A DNA stretch of 9,725 bases, taken from Alphaproteobacteria bacterium. Lineage in GTDB: Bacteria > Pseudomonadota > Alphaproteobacteria > UBA9219. Under the pieces are notes generated by a model, which saw only the letters and a list, made by a program, of their open reading frames with translations, had not been told where the DNA came from and did not search any database. The DNA lies in NCBI GenBank assembly GCA_028865155.1, contig JAGWKW010000042.1, positions 1 to 9,725 on the forward strand. Direction: 5' to 3'. A program made the translations under genes and the position numbers. Numbering within the stretch: position 1 is the first letter of the stretch; each line of letters begins with the position of its first letter. Shown here in pieces: positions 1 through 6,943 of the stretch.

Positions 1-34
1 TAACATGGGCGTGTTTTAACAAAGGGCAGCCGAT

Positions 35-1078
35 ATGCCGAAACAGCTTTCCATCAAATCGCGGGGTATCGCGGCTCTGGCCCTGGCGCCCGCTCTGGGG
101 CTGGCCCTGGCCCTGACGGCTGCGCCAGCTTATGCCGGGTTTGAATGGATCACGCCGCCGCCTTCGGCCCCGGCGCCGGCTTCTTCGCCATCGGTTTCGG
201 TTTATCCGCTGAATGCGCCCGTCACGTCGGCGCCGCTTGGCGACACGGGCGCCGCGACCGGCGCGCCTGAAGATATTTCGCCCCTGATCATCACCGGAAC
301 GCCGTCGCCGGACGAGTCCGGAGCCGGAGCGGAAGGTGCGCCGACGAGCGTCATTTCGACTGCGCCCGTTTCCCGCTACCGGCGCGCGCACCGGGCCCCG
401 CAAAGCCTGGCCACCGCGACGATTGCGCTGCCTTCGAACCAGATCGTGCAGGGTTTCGCTTCGCAAATCCCGCTGGCGCTGGCTTTGCGCCAGATTTTGC
501 CCGTCGGCTACAATTTTTCGATCGACCAGAATGTCAATATGAACACGCTTGTGTCCTATAAGGGCGGCAAAAGCTGGCGCGACACGCTTGACGACATGCT
601 GGCCCCGATCGGCCTTGTCGCCCATGCCCATGGCGCGACGATCACCGTGAGCCGCGCGCAGGCGCCGGAATCCGAACCCGCCGTCACGCCCGCCGCCGTG
701 CCTGCCCTGCAGCCCGCGCCGCAATATCAATATGCGCCGTCCAACTATGCGCAACCGAGCTACACGCAACCAAGTTATGCGCAACCTGTCGTGCAGGCTT
801 CTTCGGGCGGCTGGGGCGCCGAACGCGGCGAGACGCTGCGCAAGGTTTTGGCGGCCTGGTGCCAGCGTGCCGGCGTCCAGCTGCAATGGCAGGCCGAATA
901 CGACTATCCGATGGAAGCGTCGGTCGATTTCAGGGGCAGCTTCGAGGATGCGGTGCGCAGCCTTTTGACCGGGTTCGAGAGCGCCCGGCCCCAGCCTTTC
1001 GCCGAATTGCATAACAATCCCGCCGCCGGGCAGCGCCTTTTGATCGTGCGAACGCGGGGCAACAGCTATTCGAATTAA
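35..1078 (+). CDS. pilL: PilL-like type IVb pilus periplasmic protein (TcpQ C-terminal domain)
   Basis: Envelope component of the thin pilus, probably acting with the PilN secretin at the outer membrane. The 347-residue length is close to that of R64 PilL. Residues 1-34 are a signal peptide (basic start, long Ala/Leu core, AYA before G35); no lipobox is visible, whereas R64 PilL is described as a lipoprotein. Residues 35-130 are Pro/Ala/Ser-rich and probably disordered. Residues about 135-205 form a small STN/N0-like alpha-beta unit (IPLALALRQILP, then a GGKSWRDTLDDML stretch) typical of PilL N-terminal regions. A Tyr-x-Gln-Pro repeat linker spans about 230-252. Residues 263-347 match the TcpQ type (ERGETLRKVLAAWCQRAG, a V-D-F-x-G-S-F-E-D-A-V segment). 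TcpQ family members support secretin localisation or stability. The ATG at 35 has AGGG eight bases upstream and precedes the signal peptide directly. It heads the visible pil series; any promoter lies left of the window. Family assignment is firm; the exact symbol is by analogy. Confidence 0.85.
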   Translation: MPKQLSIKSRGIAALALAPALGLALALTAAPAYAGFEWITPPPSAPAPASSPSVSVYPLNAPVTSAPLGDTGAATGAPEDISPLIITGTPSPDESGAGAEGAPTSVISTAPVSRYRRAHRAPQSLATATIALPSNQIVQGFASQIPLALALRQILPVGYNFSIDQNVNMNTLVSYKGGKSWRDTLDDMLAPIGLVAHAHGATITVSRAQAPESEPAVTPAAVPALQPAPQYQYAPSNYAQPSYTQPSYAQPVVQASSGGWGAERGETLRKVLAAWCQRAGVQLQWQAEYDYPMEASVDFRGSFEDAVRSLLTGFESARPQPFAELHNNPAAGQRLLIVRTRGNSYSN

Positions 1079-1125
1079 GAATTAGGCTCCGGACGCGGCG
1101 AATCGAAACGAAAAATTAGTAAAAA

Positions 1126-1158
1126 GGGCGGTAGACACGAAAGACATGTCATCCGCCC
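1126..1158 (-). terminator. Hairpin with T-run on the minus strand; candidate leftward intrinsic terminator
   Basis: GGGCGG at 1126-1131 pairs with CCGCCC at 1153-1158. GACA at 1134-1137 pairs with TGTC at 1147-1150, with a symmetric 2x2 mismatch between the stems and a nine-base loop. Five A residues at 1121-1125 flank the left arm, so a minus-strand transcript would read stem, then UUUUU: the standard intrinsic terminator layout. On the plus strand there is no T-run after the stem. No minus-strand gene is evident to the right, so it may instead stop antisense transcription into pilL, or be part of the pilN leader structure. Confidence 0.45.
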
Positions 1159-1204
1159 GGTTTCCGGGGTGACGGGAACGGGGTAAATCCGCCCTTTGGG
1201 CGGA
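1152..1204 (+). promoter_or_regulatory. Structured pilN leader with mutually exclusive hairpins
   Basis: A perfect 7-base stem with a TTT loop (TCCGCCC 1188-1194, GGGCGGA 1198-1204) lies about 20 bases before the pilN ribosome binding site. A second small stem, CCCGG/CCGGG, sits at 1156-1168. The 7-mer TCCGCCC occurs twice (1152-1158 and 1188-1194) and GGGCGG twice (1126-1131 and 1198-1203), so either pyrimidine arm can pair with either purine arm. This permits alternative folds of the kind used in attenuators. No T-run follows the last stem, so termination there is unlikely; RNA stability, pausing or tuning of pilN translation are possible. I could not match it to a known riboswitch class. 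Confidence 0.4.
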
Positions 1205-1234
1205 AAGCCGGTGCGAGACGACGGGGAGACGATG

Positions 1235-3034
1235 ATGGCGTTTAAGGGAATGTTGCGGAAAGAGAATTTCGCCGGCCGCGCCGCCTTGTGGGCGCTTGTC
1301 GCTGGCGCCTGCGCGGGCCTTGGCGGCTGCGCGCAGACCCAGAAAACCCGCAGCATGATCGACAAGCGCGCATCCGAAGCGCAGGCCGCGCTGGCGTCGA
1401 CCCGTAATGTGGACAATGCCGTCAGCTACAACCCCTTGACCGTCACCGACAGCGTTTGGGGCGGCAGCGCCGCCGTGCGCATGCGCCATGGCCTGCCGCT
1501 GCCGCAGCGTTATGAGGGGCCGCAGGGCATTACGCTCGTTTCCGCCGATCCGATGTCGCTCGACGCCATCGCCAATGCGATCACCGCGCAGACCGGGATT
1601 CCGGTGCGGCTTAACGCCTTGTCCCTGCCGTCAAGGCCGATGAGCGTCGCATCGTCGCAAAATATTCCGTCGATGAACAACGCCAACCCGTCGCCATCCT
1701 ATGGCAATCTGCGGGCGTCTTCGAACCAATCGTCGGATTCGGATAGCGGCGACGGCGATACCGGCGGCAAGATGCCGGTTTCCTATGAAGGGCCTTTGTC
1801 CGGGCTTTTGGAACGCGTTGCCGCCTATTTCGGCCTATCCTGGCATTATGACGGGTCTTCGGTCCTGATTTCGCGCTATCAGACGCGCATTTTCTCGGTC
1901 GAGGCTCTGCCCGGCACGCAGGAGATCGGGTCTGACGTCAGTCAGGACAACAGCGGAAGCGGAAGCAGCGGGAGCAGCGGGAGCAGCGGGAGCAGTAGCG
2001 GAAGCGGCAGCAGCGGCGGCGGCACGTCGCAGGTGTCGAACCCCCTGAAGCAGGATTCGAAATACAAGGCCGGCCTGAAATACTGGGACGAGCTGACGCA
2101 AGTGCTTGATGCCATCGTCGGTTCGAACGGCTCCGTCGTCGCATCGCCGTCGATCGGCACCGTGACCGTCACCACGACGCCCGACATCATGGAGACCGTC
2201 GCCAGCTATCTCCAAAAGGAAAACCGGCGCATGTCGGAGCAGATCGCGATCAATGTGCAGATCTATAGCGTCAATCTGGGCCAGAGCGAGGATTTCAACA
2301 TCGCTTTCACCGCGTTTTTGAAGAATTTCTCGAGCTTCTCGGGCGCGACCTTCACCTCGGCCGCGGCACCGGGTTTGACCAATGCCAATCTGAGCGCGAG
2401 CAGCCTCGGCCAGCTTAGCGTCGCCATCCTGAACGGACCCAACGACCCGACCGCGCATGTCGGCGACATCTTCAACGCGCTGTCCGCCGTCGGGGACACC
2501 ACCAGCGTCGCGCAGTTCCCGATGATGACGTTGAACAACCATCCGGTCACGCGCCGCATCACGACAGACACCAATTACATCCAGACCGTCACGCAGACTT
2601 CGACGACGACGACATCCACCCAGAATACCTATACGCCGGTGACCTCGCAGATCGATGCCGGGTATCAGCTTCAGGTCACGCCGCGTCTGCTCGACGACGG
2701 GCGCATTCTGCTGCAATATTCGATGAGTTTGACCGGGCTGACTTCGCTTGGCGCGACGTCGTTCAATACCGGGAGCGGCAATATCCCGCTCGACCTGCCG
2801 GTGACGACCAACCGCGTTTTCGTCCAGCAGTCGGTCTTGCGCAGCGGCTCGACGCTGATTATCGGCGGCGTCGATCAGGAAGATCTGGCGCAGAACAAGC
2901 AGGGCGTCGGCAGTCCCGATAATTTCCTGCTGGGCGGCGGCACGTCGAGCGACAACGCGCATTACATGATGTTCATCGCGATCACGCCTCAGGTCATGAA
3001 TGTAAGCGGCGGCGGGGATGGGGGCCAAAGCTGA
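1235..3034 (+). CDS. pilN: PilN-family type IVb pilus secretin lipoprotein
   Basis: Outer-membrane secretin through which the thin pilus is extruded; 599 residues, slightly longer than R64 PilN. I chose the second of two adjacent ATGs (1235) because GGGGAG at 1223-1228 is six bases upstream; 1232 is possible, and an upstream TTG at 1196 lies inside a hairpin. The signal peptide ends in lipobox L29-G30-G31-C32, with Ala after Cys favouring outer-membrane sorting. Residues about 93-130 are an STN/N0-type domain. Residues 180-225 are a second short repeat domain, reading YEGPLSGLLERVAAYFGLSW. A Ser/Gly linker spans 240-263. The secretin core runs from about 335 to 589, with the QFPMMTLNNHPVTRR segment, the DAGYQLQVTPRLLDDGRILL stretch, the VLRSGSTLIIGG motif and a closing TPQVM. 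Its stop overlaps the pilO start by one base (TGATG). It follows pilL without an intervening pilM. Confidence 0.92.
   Translation: MAFKGMLRKENFAGRAALWALVAGACAGLGGCAQTQKTRSMIDKRASEAQAALASTRNVDNAVSYNPLTVTDSVWGGSAAVRMRHGLPLPQRYEGPQGITLVSADPMSLDAIANAITAQTGIPVRLNALSLPSRPMSVASSQNIPSMNNANPSPSYGNLRASSNQSSDSDSGDGDTGGKMPVSYEGPLSGLLERVAAYFGLSWHYDGSSVLISRYQTRIFSVEALPGTQEIGSDVSQDNSGSGSSGSSGSSGSSSGSGSSGGGTSQVSNPLKQDSKYKAGLKYWDELTQVLDAIVGSNGSVVASPSIGTVTVTTTPDIMETVASYLQKENRRMSEQIAINVQIYSVNLGQSEDFNIAFTAFLKNFSSFSGATFTSAAAPGLTNANLSASSLGQLSVAILNGPNDPTAHVGDIFNALSAVGDTTSVAQFPMMTLNNHPVTRRITTDTNYIQTVTQTSTTTTSTQNTYTPVTSQIDAGYQLQVTPRLLDDGRILLQYSMSLTGLTSLGATSFNTGSGNIPLDLPVTTNRVFVQQSVLRSGSTLIIGGVDQEDLAQNKQGVGSPDNFLLGGGTSSDNAHYMMFIAITPQVMNVSGGGDGGQS
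1952..2023 (+). repeat. Ser/Gly tandem repeat tract inside pilN
   Basis: About 72 bases of AGC/GGA/GGG/GGC codons encode only Ser and Gly (residues 240-263 of PilN), with near-perfect nine-base units (AGCAGCGGG) repeated about three times between 1964 and 1992. It forms a flexible linker between the N-domains and the secretin core. All units are multiples of three, so length changes would keep the frame. Confidence 0.8.
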
Positions 3035-4299
3035 TGACTTCCGGCGTCGTAACCGTCGGGCGCCAGCGTTACGCCGTCGGCCTTTACTGGGAAAACAGCC
3101 CCGGCGGCGGGCGCGTCGCGCAGATTGCCCGCGAAGCGGCCAATCAGGCCGGGCAGCAGGCTGAATTCTATGCCGTGCGCCCCGGCAGCAAGAACGGGCG
3201 TATCCCCCAATTCGGATTGAGCGGCGGCGGCGAGGGCCAGACTTCGGGCATGCCGGTTCTGGCCGCGTGCCTGGCCGGGCAGATTCCGGGGTCGTGGGCA
3301 GGCGCATTCCGTTTTCCGGGCGGCATCGCCGTCATCATCGTGCGCGACGACCTGATCGTTCCCGACGGCGATCTTCTGTTCACCGATGAGAATGAAGCGC
3401 GCAACCGGTTGATTCAGGAAATCGGCTTCGGCGGCTTGCAGGCGACCTATGCGCCGGAGTCCTGGTCGATCCCGGGCGTGGATACGATTCCGCTGACGCT
3501 TTTGCTCAACGAACGCAAAGATATCAAGCTTCAGCCGGTAAAACTGTCGGACAAACTCAAGCTGATTTTGGCCGGAAGCGCGCTGGCCTTTATCCTTCTG
3601 GTCGGCGGCGTGTGGTATTGGCAGCAGAAAACTGCGGAAGAGGAAGCGGCGCGCGAGGCGCAGCTTCAGGCGATGCGTCTGGCCCAGATGCGCGCGCATC
3701 AGATGGTGCCCAGCCTGCCGCAACAGCCGCCGCAGCCGAAATACGAAAGATACTGGGAACAGGCGCCGCGCGTCATGGCCGTCATCGACGCCTGCGCCAG
3801 GGGCATGTCCAAGACGCCCGTTGCCGCAGCCGGGTGGACTTTGATCAGCGTCCATTGCAACGGAACCTCGATAACTCTGAATTGGGCGCGGGGGGCAGGC
3901 CCGGCCGCACCGCCACATGGCGCAAATGTTAACGATTTGGCTAATGCCGCGACCCAATCTATCCCTTTGGGCACCCTGACGGCGCGGGGCGCACAGCAGC
4001 TGGACGACCCCAAAACCATTACCGACCGTTATTTGGCCCAAAACTGGCCCGGACAGGTGGTTCCGACCGTTAACGACCCGCCGCCGCCGCCGCCGCCGAA
4101 CTATCAAGGTACATGGAATCCGCCGCCCCCTCCTTGGGTTAAGCGTTCCTTTACGCTTCATGTAGCAGAATTCCCTTCAGAACTGCCTTCCATGATCGGC
4201 ACCCTGCCGGGCGTAATCGTTAACGATATTACCTATACGTCGAACGGGGATAGCAGCTCGTGGAGCATTGAAGGGGTGATTTATGCGAATCGCAAATGA
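3034..4299 (+). CDS. pilO: PilO2-type type IVb pilus inner-membrane accessory protein
   Basis: A 421-residue protein in the position and of the size of R64 PilO (pilin accessory protein, PilO2 family), thought to link cytoplasmic and periplasmic parts of the pilus machine. Residues 1-175 look like the cytoplasmic domain (VTVGRQRYAVGLYWE near the start, FPGGIAVIIVRDDLIVPDGD in the middle). One transmembrane helix spans about 176-196 (ILAGSALAFILLVGGVWYW). It is followed by a short charged coiled coil (200-223) and a periplasmic domain with two Cys (C252, C268), consistent with a disulphide. Two proline runs (349-355 and 363-367) precede the last 50 residues, which resemble a small alpha-beta domain as in pilus alignment proteins. 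The start codon overlaps the pilN stop by one base, and the last 17 bases overlap pilP. Family call is strong from order and architecture; the detailed role is not known from sequence. Confidence 0.85.
   Translation: MTSGVVTVGRQRYAVGLYWENSPGGGRVAQIAREAANQAGQQAEFYAVRPGSKNGRIPQFGLSGGGEGQTSGMPVLAACLAGQIPGSWAGAFRFPGGIAVIIVRDDLIVPDGDLLFTDENEARNRLIQEIGFGGLQATYAPESWSIPGVDTIPLTLLLNERKDIKLQPVKLSDKLKLILAGSALAFILLVGGVWYWQQKTAEEEAAREAQLQAMRLAQMRAHQMVPSLPQQPPQPKYERYWEQAPRVMAVIDACARGMSKTPVAAAGWTLISVHCNGTSITLNWARGAGPAAPPHGANVNDLANAATQSIPLGTLTARGAQQLDDPKTITDRYLAQNWPGQVVPTVNDPPPPPPPNYQGTWNPPPPPWVKRSFTLHVAEFPSELPSMIGTLPGVIVNDITYTSNGDSSSWSIEGVIYANRK
4078..4098 (+). repeat. (CCG)7 trinucleotide run in pilO
   Basis: Seven consecutive CCG codons encode P349-P355 of PilO, followed 21 bases later by a second five-proline stretch with mixed codons (4120-4134). 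This is a stiff spacer before the C-terminal periplasmic domain and a possible slippage site that preserves frame. Confidence 0.8.
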
Positions 4300-5011
4300 A
4301 CGGCGTTTGCCTGTTCCCGCTGCGGCATGGCTGCTCGCGCTTGTCGCGCTGCCTTTGGCCGGGGCGGCGCCTGCGCGCGCGGAGGCGACCGTCGCTTCGC
4401 ATCTGGTAACCACGGGCGGCCTGACGCAAACGGAAGGCTCCAAAATCGCGGCCCAAGCCGCGGCGATCGGCAAAAGCGTCGCCAAAGCCGAAGACACGGC
4501 GGTCGAAAACGCGAATGCCGTCGTCGACAAGCTCGATCACGAGCAGGGCGCGGCGACGCTTGAGGATTTGAACAATGCGCGGCAGGCCATCGCGCGGCTT
4601 GATGCGATGATCCAGATCGAAAAACATTTGGCCGAACTGAAGAAAATCCGCCATCTGCACACCGACGACAACGCTTTAGCCAATGCCATTCCGGCCAGCG
4701 CGCTCGCGCCACCGGCGCCGGTGCTTGCGCCGCCAGTGGAGTCTGCGCCGCAGCCCGTTATCCGCCGCCCTGTCGTGCGCCGCCCGTCCTATGAAACGCC
4801 GCAGGTCACGCGCATTGTCGGCAGCGACGGGAAATACGTCGCCATGCTGAAGGCCGGCGGCGACACCAAGGTCGCCACGGTCGGCGAGGATATTCCGGGC
4901 GTCGGCCTTGTACAGTCGATTTCGTCGTCGACCGTCGTGATCGAGCGTGACGGGAAAACGCACGTCGTGCGCATCAAGGGCGTCGATGCCATATACAGCG
5001 CGATGCGCTAG
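4283..5011 (+). CDS. pilP: PilP-like type IVb pilus biogenesis periplasmic protein
   Basis: Periplasmic pilus biogenesis protein, placed between PilO and PilQ as in R64. Residues 1-33 are a signal peptide (basic start, Leu/Ala core, cleavage after ARA). Residues about 45-118 are Ala/Lys/Glu-rich and helical, probably a coiled coil (KIAAQAAAIGKSVAKAEDTA, then heptad-like LNNARQAIARLDAMIQIEKHL). A Pro/Arg linker spans 136-172. Residues about 175-242 form a beta-rich domain (TRIVGSDGKYVAML, GEDIPGVGLVQSI, TVVIERDGKTHVVRIKGVD) like the C-terminal domains of PilP and GspC proteins that contact secretin N-domains. At 242 residues it is longer than R64 PilP (about 150); the helical region and linker account for the excess. 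The ATG is within pilO, with AGGGG six bases upstream at 4272-4276, so translation is coupled. Good confidence on family. Confidence 0.82.
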   Translation: MRIANERRLPVPAAAWLLALVALPLAGAAPARAEATVASHLVTTGGLTQTEGSKIAAQAAAIGKSVAKAEDTAVENANAVVDKLDHEQGAATLEDLNNARQAIARLDAMIQIEKHLAELKKIRHLHTDDNALANAIPASALAPPAPVLAPPVESAPQPVIRRPVVRRPSYETPQVTRIVGSDGKYVAMLKAGGDTKVATVGEDIPGVGLVQSISSSTVVIERDGKTHVVRIKGVDAIYSAMR

Positions 5012-5020
5012 GGCCCGCCG

Positions 5021-5037
5021 CCCGCGCCGCATGCGGG
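5021..5037 (+). promoter_or_regulatory. Small hairpin in the pilP-pilQ gap
   Basis: CCCGC (5021-5025) can pair with GCGGG (5033-5037) around a seven-base loop, and the ten bases at 5027-5036 (CCGCATGCGG) are a perfect palindrome. It sits just before the purine-rich pilQ ribosome binding site (AGGA, 5046-5049). No T-run follows, so it is not a terminator; an effect on pilQ translation or mRNA processing is possible but unproven. Confidence 0.3.
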
Positions 5038-5056
5038 GTGAGAAAAGGAAATCGAT

Positions 5057-6943
5057 GTGTCCGGTTTTATCGACAAGCTAGGCGAGAAGATCGTGGGCGC
5101 GGGCAAGCCCGCAGCCGGGGCGCCGTCCGCATCCGGAACCGGCAGCGGACCGGGGAAAAAAGAAAAAACCTTCGCACCGCAGGCATCCGCCGCGCCTGCC
5201 GCGCAGACTTCCGTCCAGACGCAGGCCGCCGCCGTGCAGGCCGCCGCCGACAATGCCGTCAAGGTCGAAGACGACCGCAGCATTCCGCTGGCTTTCGCGG
5301 GCGATGTCGTGACAGCACCGGGCGGCGCGCTGGCCGTGCCCGACGAAGCCCGCAATTTCTGCGCTTTGTTCGACAACGGGCTGTGGCTGGTCAGCGCCTC
5401 GCACCGCCGGTCGCCGCTGGTGACCTCGGTCGCGCAGTCGGCCAAGCGTCAGGGCATCAAGGTCGACGAGCCGCGCTATGTCACCCCCAACATCATCGTC
5501 CAGGCTTATTTGTATGCCGAGCGCCGCGATGCCGGCGCGAATTACGATGACAATGCCGTGCGCCGCCGCATCGTGGCGACCATCGAGCAGGCGGTACAGA
5601 TGGGCGCGAACGACATTCATATCGAGGCCGTCAATGGCCGCGCCACCGTGCAGTTCCGCATCGACGGCGCGCTGCGCCCGCAATTTGCCTGGACCCAGCG
5701 CGAGGGCGAGCAGTTTCTGGCCGCCGTCTATTCGCATTCCATCGGCCAGTCGGGCGCCACCGCCAACTGGTCGGAGCCGCAGGCCGCGATGCTGACATCC
5801 GACGCGCGCGGACGCGAAATTATCGCGCTGCCCAAGGGCGTCATTTCCGTGCGTTGCCAATGGGTGCCGCTGGCCAATGACGGGCGTTATCTGGATATGC
5901 GCCTGCAATACGATTCGGCGCATCTGTTCGGCGAGAACTTCGTTATGGCCGATGTCGATTCGCTCGGTTTTTCGCAGGAGCAGCTTCGGGTCGTCCAAAG
6001 CTTGCGCGCGGCGCCGGGGGGCTTGCGCATTTTCTCCGGCCCCGTCAACCAGGGCAAGACCACGACGCTGCGCGTCACGCTGAACCGCCGCATGGCCGAG
6101 ACCGAGATGCGGCTGAACTGTCTGCTGATCGAAGATCCGCCCGAAGGCGGCATTATCGGCGCGCGGCAGATCGGCGTTTCGGCGTCGGTCAAGGACGAGC
6201 AGCGCGAAAAAACCTTTGTCGAGATCATGCGCTGCGCGCTGCGCCTCGATCCCGATATCGTCATGCTGGGCGAAATCCGCGATTTGCAGACCGCGAAATT
6301 CGCGTTCCGGCTCGCGCTGACCGGGCGGCAGGTTTACACCACCGGTCACGTCTATTCGGCGCTGGCGACGCCGAAGCGTTTAAGGGATATCGGCATCGAG
6401 CCTTATATCGTTTACGACCATCACCTTGTCCGCGGCATGGCGTGCCAGAGACTTTTGCGCAGCCTGTGCCCCCATTGCCGGATTCCGATCCGCACCGCCT
6501 GCGAGGAGATGGGCCCGGTCATGCGCGAGCTGGCGCAGCGCGTGCGCGCCGGCATCGCGCTTTTGCAGGCGCGGCGCAACAGGGCCAATGTCGGCAAGCC
6601 GGTGATGGAATGTTTGAACGAGCCGGATATGAGCAATGTCTTTATCGCCAATCCCGAAGGGTGCGAGCATTGCTATAAGGGGCGGTCGGGCCGCACCGTC
6701 GCCGCCGAGATCATCGAGACAGACATCAAGCTGATGGAATTGCTGCAGGACAACCGCATGGAAGAGGCGGAGAATTACTGGCTGTCGCCCGCCGGGCTGA
6801 ACGGCATCACCATGCTTCAGCGCGGGATCGAGAAGGTCGCGGCGGGCGAGGTTTCGCCCGACGACGCCGAGTTCGAGCTGGGCGTTTTCGCGCGCGAGCG
6901 CGAGGTCCGCGAGGTCGAGGAAAAACTGGGGCCGTGGCGATGA
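5057..6943 (+). CDS. pilQ: PilQ-type pilus assembly ATPase (GspE/PilB/PulE superfamily)
   Basis: Cytoplasmic hexameric ATPase that drives pilin polymerisation on the PilR platform. It starts at GTG (5057), with AGGA seven bases upstream; the overlapping ATG at 5055 is out of frame. At 628 residues it is about 100 longer than R64 PilQ, partly through an Ala/Gly/Gln-rich, probably disordered segment (about 12-75). The GASDIHIE-like motif is G183-A-N-D-I-H-I-E190. Walker A is G328-P-V-N-Q-G-K-T-T-T337 with K334. The Asp box is IEDPPEGG. Walker B is D398-P-D-I-V-M-L-G-E406, then IRD. The His-box position reads TTGHVYSA rather than the usual TLHTNDA. Two CxxC pairs (C471/C474 and C536/C539) form the tetracysteine zinc site of GspE/PilB enzymes. 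The stop overlaps the pilR ATG by four bases. The enzyme class is certain; the symbol follows from gene order. Confidence 0.92.
   Translation: MSGFIDKLGEKIVGAGKPAAGAPSASGTGSGPGKKEKTFAPQASAAPAAQTSVQTQAAAVQAAADNAVKVEDDRSIPLAFAGDVVTAPGGALAVPDEARNFCALFDNGLWLVSASHRRSPLVTSVAQSAKRQGIKVDEPRYVTPNIIVQAYLYAERRDAGANYDDNAVRRRIVATIEQAVQMGANDIHIEAVNGRATVQFRIDGALRPQFAWTQREGEQFLAAVYSHSIGQSGATANWSEPQAAMLTSDARGREIIALPKGVISVRCQWVPLANDGRYLDMRLQYDSAHLFGENFVMADVDSLGFSQEQLRVVQSLRAAPGGLRIFSGPVNQGKTTTLRVTLNRRMAETEMRLNCLLIEDPPEGGIIGARQIGVSASVKDEQREKTFVEIMRCALRLDPDIVMLGEIRDLQTAKFAFRLALTGRQVYTTGHVYSALATPKRLRDIGIEPYIVYDHHLVRGMACQRLLRSLCPHCRIPIRTACEEMGPVMRELAQRVRAGIALLQARRNRANVGKPVMECLNEPDMSNVFIANPEGCEHCYKGRSGRTVAAEIIETDIKLMELLQDNRMEEAENYWLSPAGLNGITMLQRGIEKVAAGEVSPDDAEFELGVFAREREVREVEEKLGPWR

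Noticed and set aside
1152..1230. Possible riboswitch (cobalamin or c-di-GMP) upstream of pilN
   Set aside because: Some GC-rich stretches superficially resemble parts of these leaders, but the conserved core motifs of neither class can be found.
1835..3307. Minus-strand open frame of 490 codons across pilN/pilO
   Set aside because: The product is Arg/Gly/His/Asp-rich shadow of the secretin gene, a common artefact of GC-rich coding DNA; PilN on the plus strand has clear domains.
2989..4161. Minus-strand open frame of 390 codons across pilO
   Set aside because: Arg-rich shadow without motifs; the plus-strand gene is coupled to its neighbours and has signal and membrane features.
5078..6349. 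Minus-strand open frame of 423 codons across pilQ
   Set aside because: Antisense to the PilQ catalytic domain with no recognisable motif; a codon-bias shadow.
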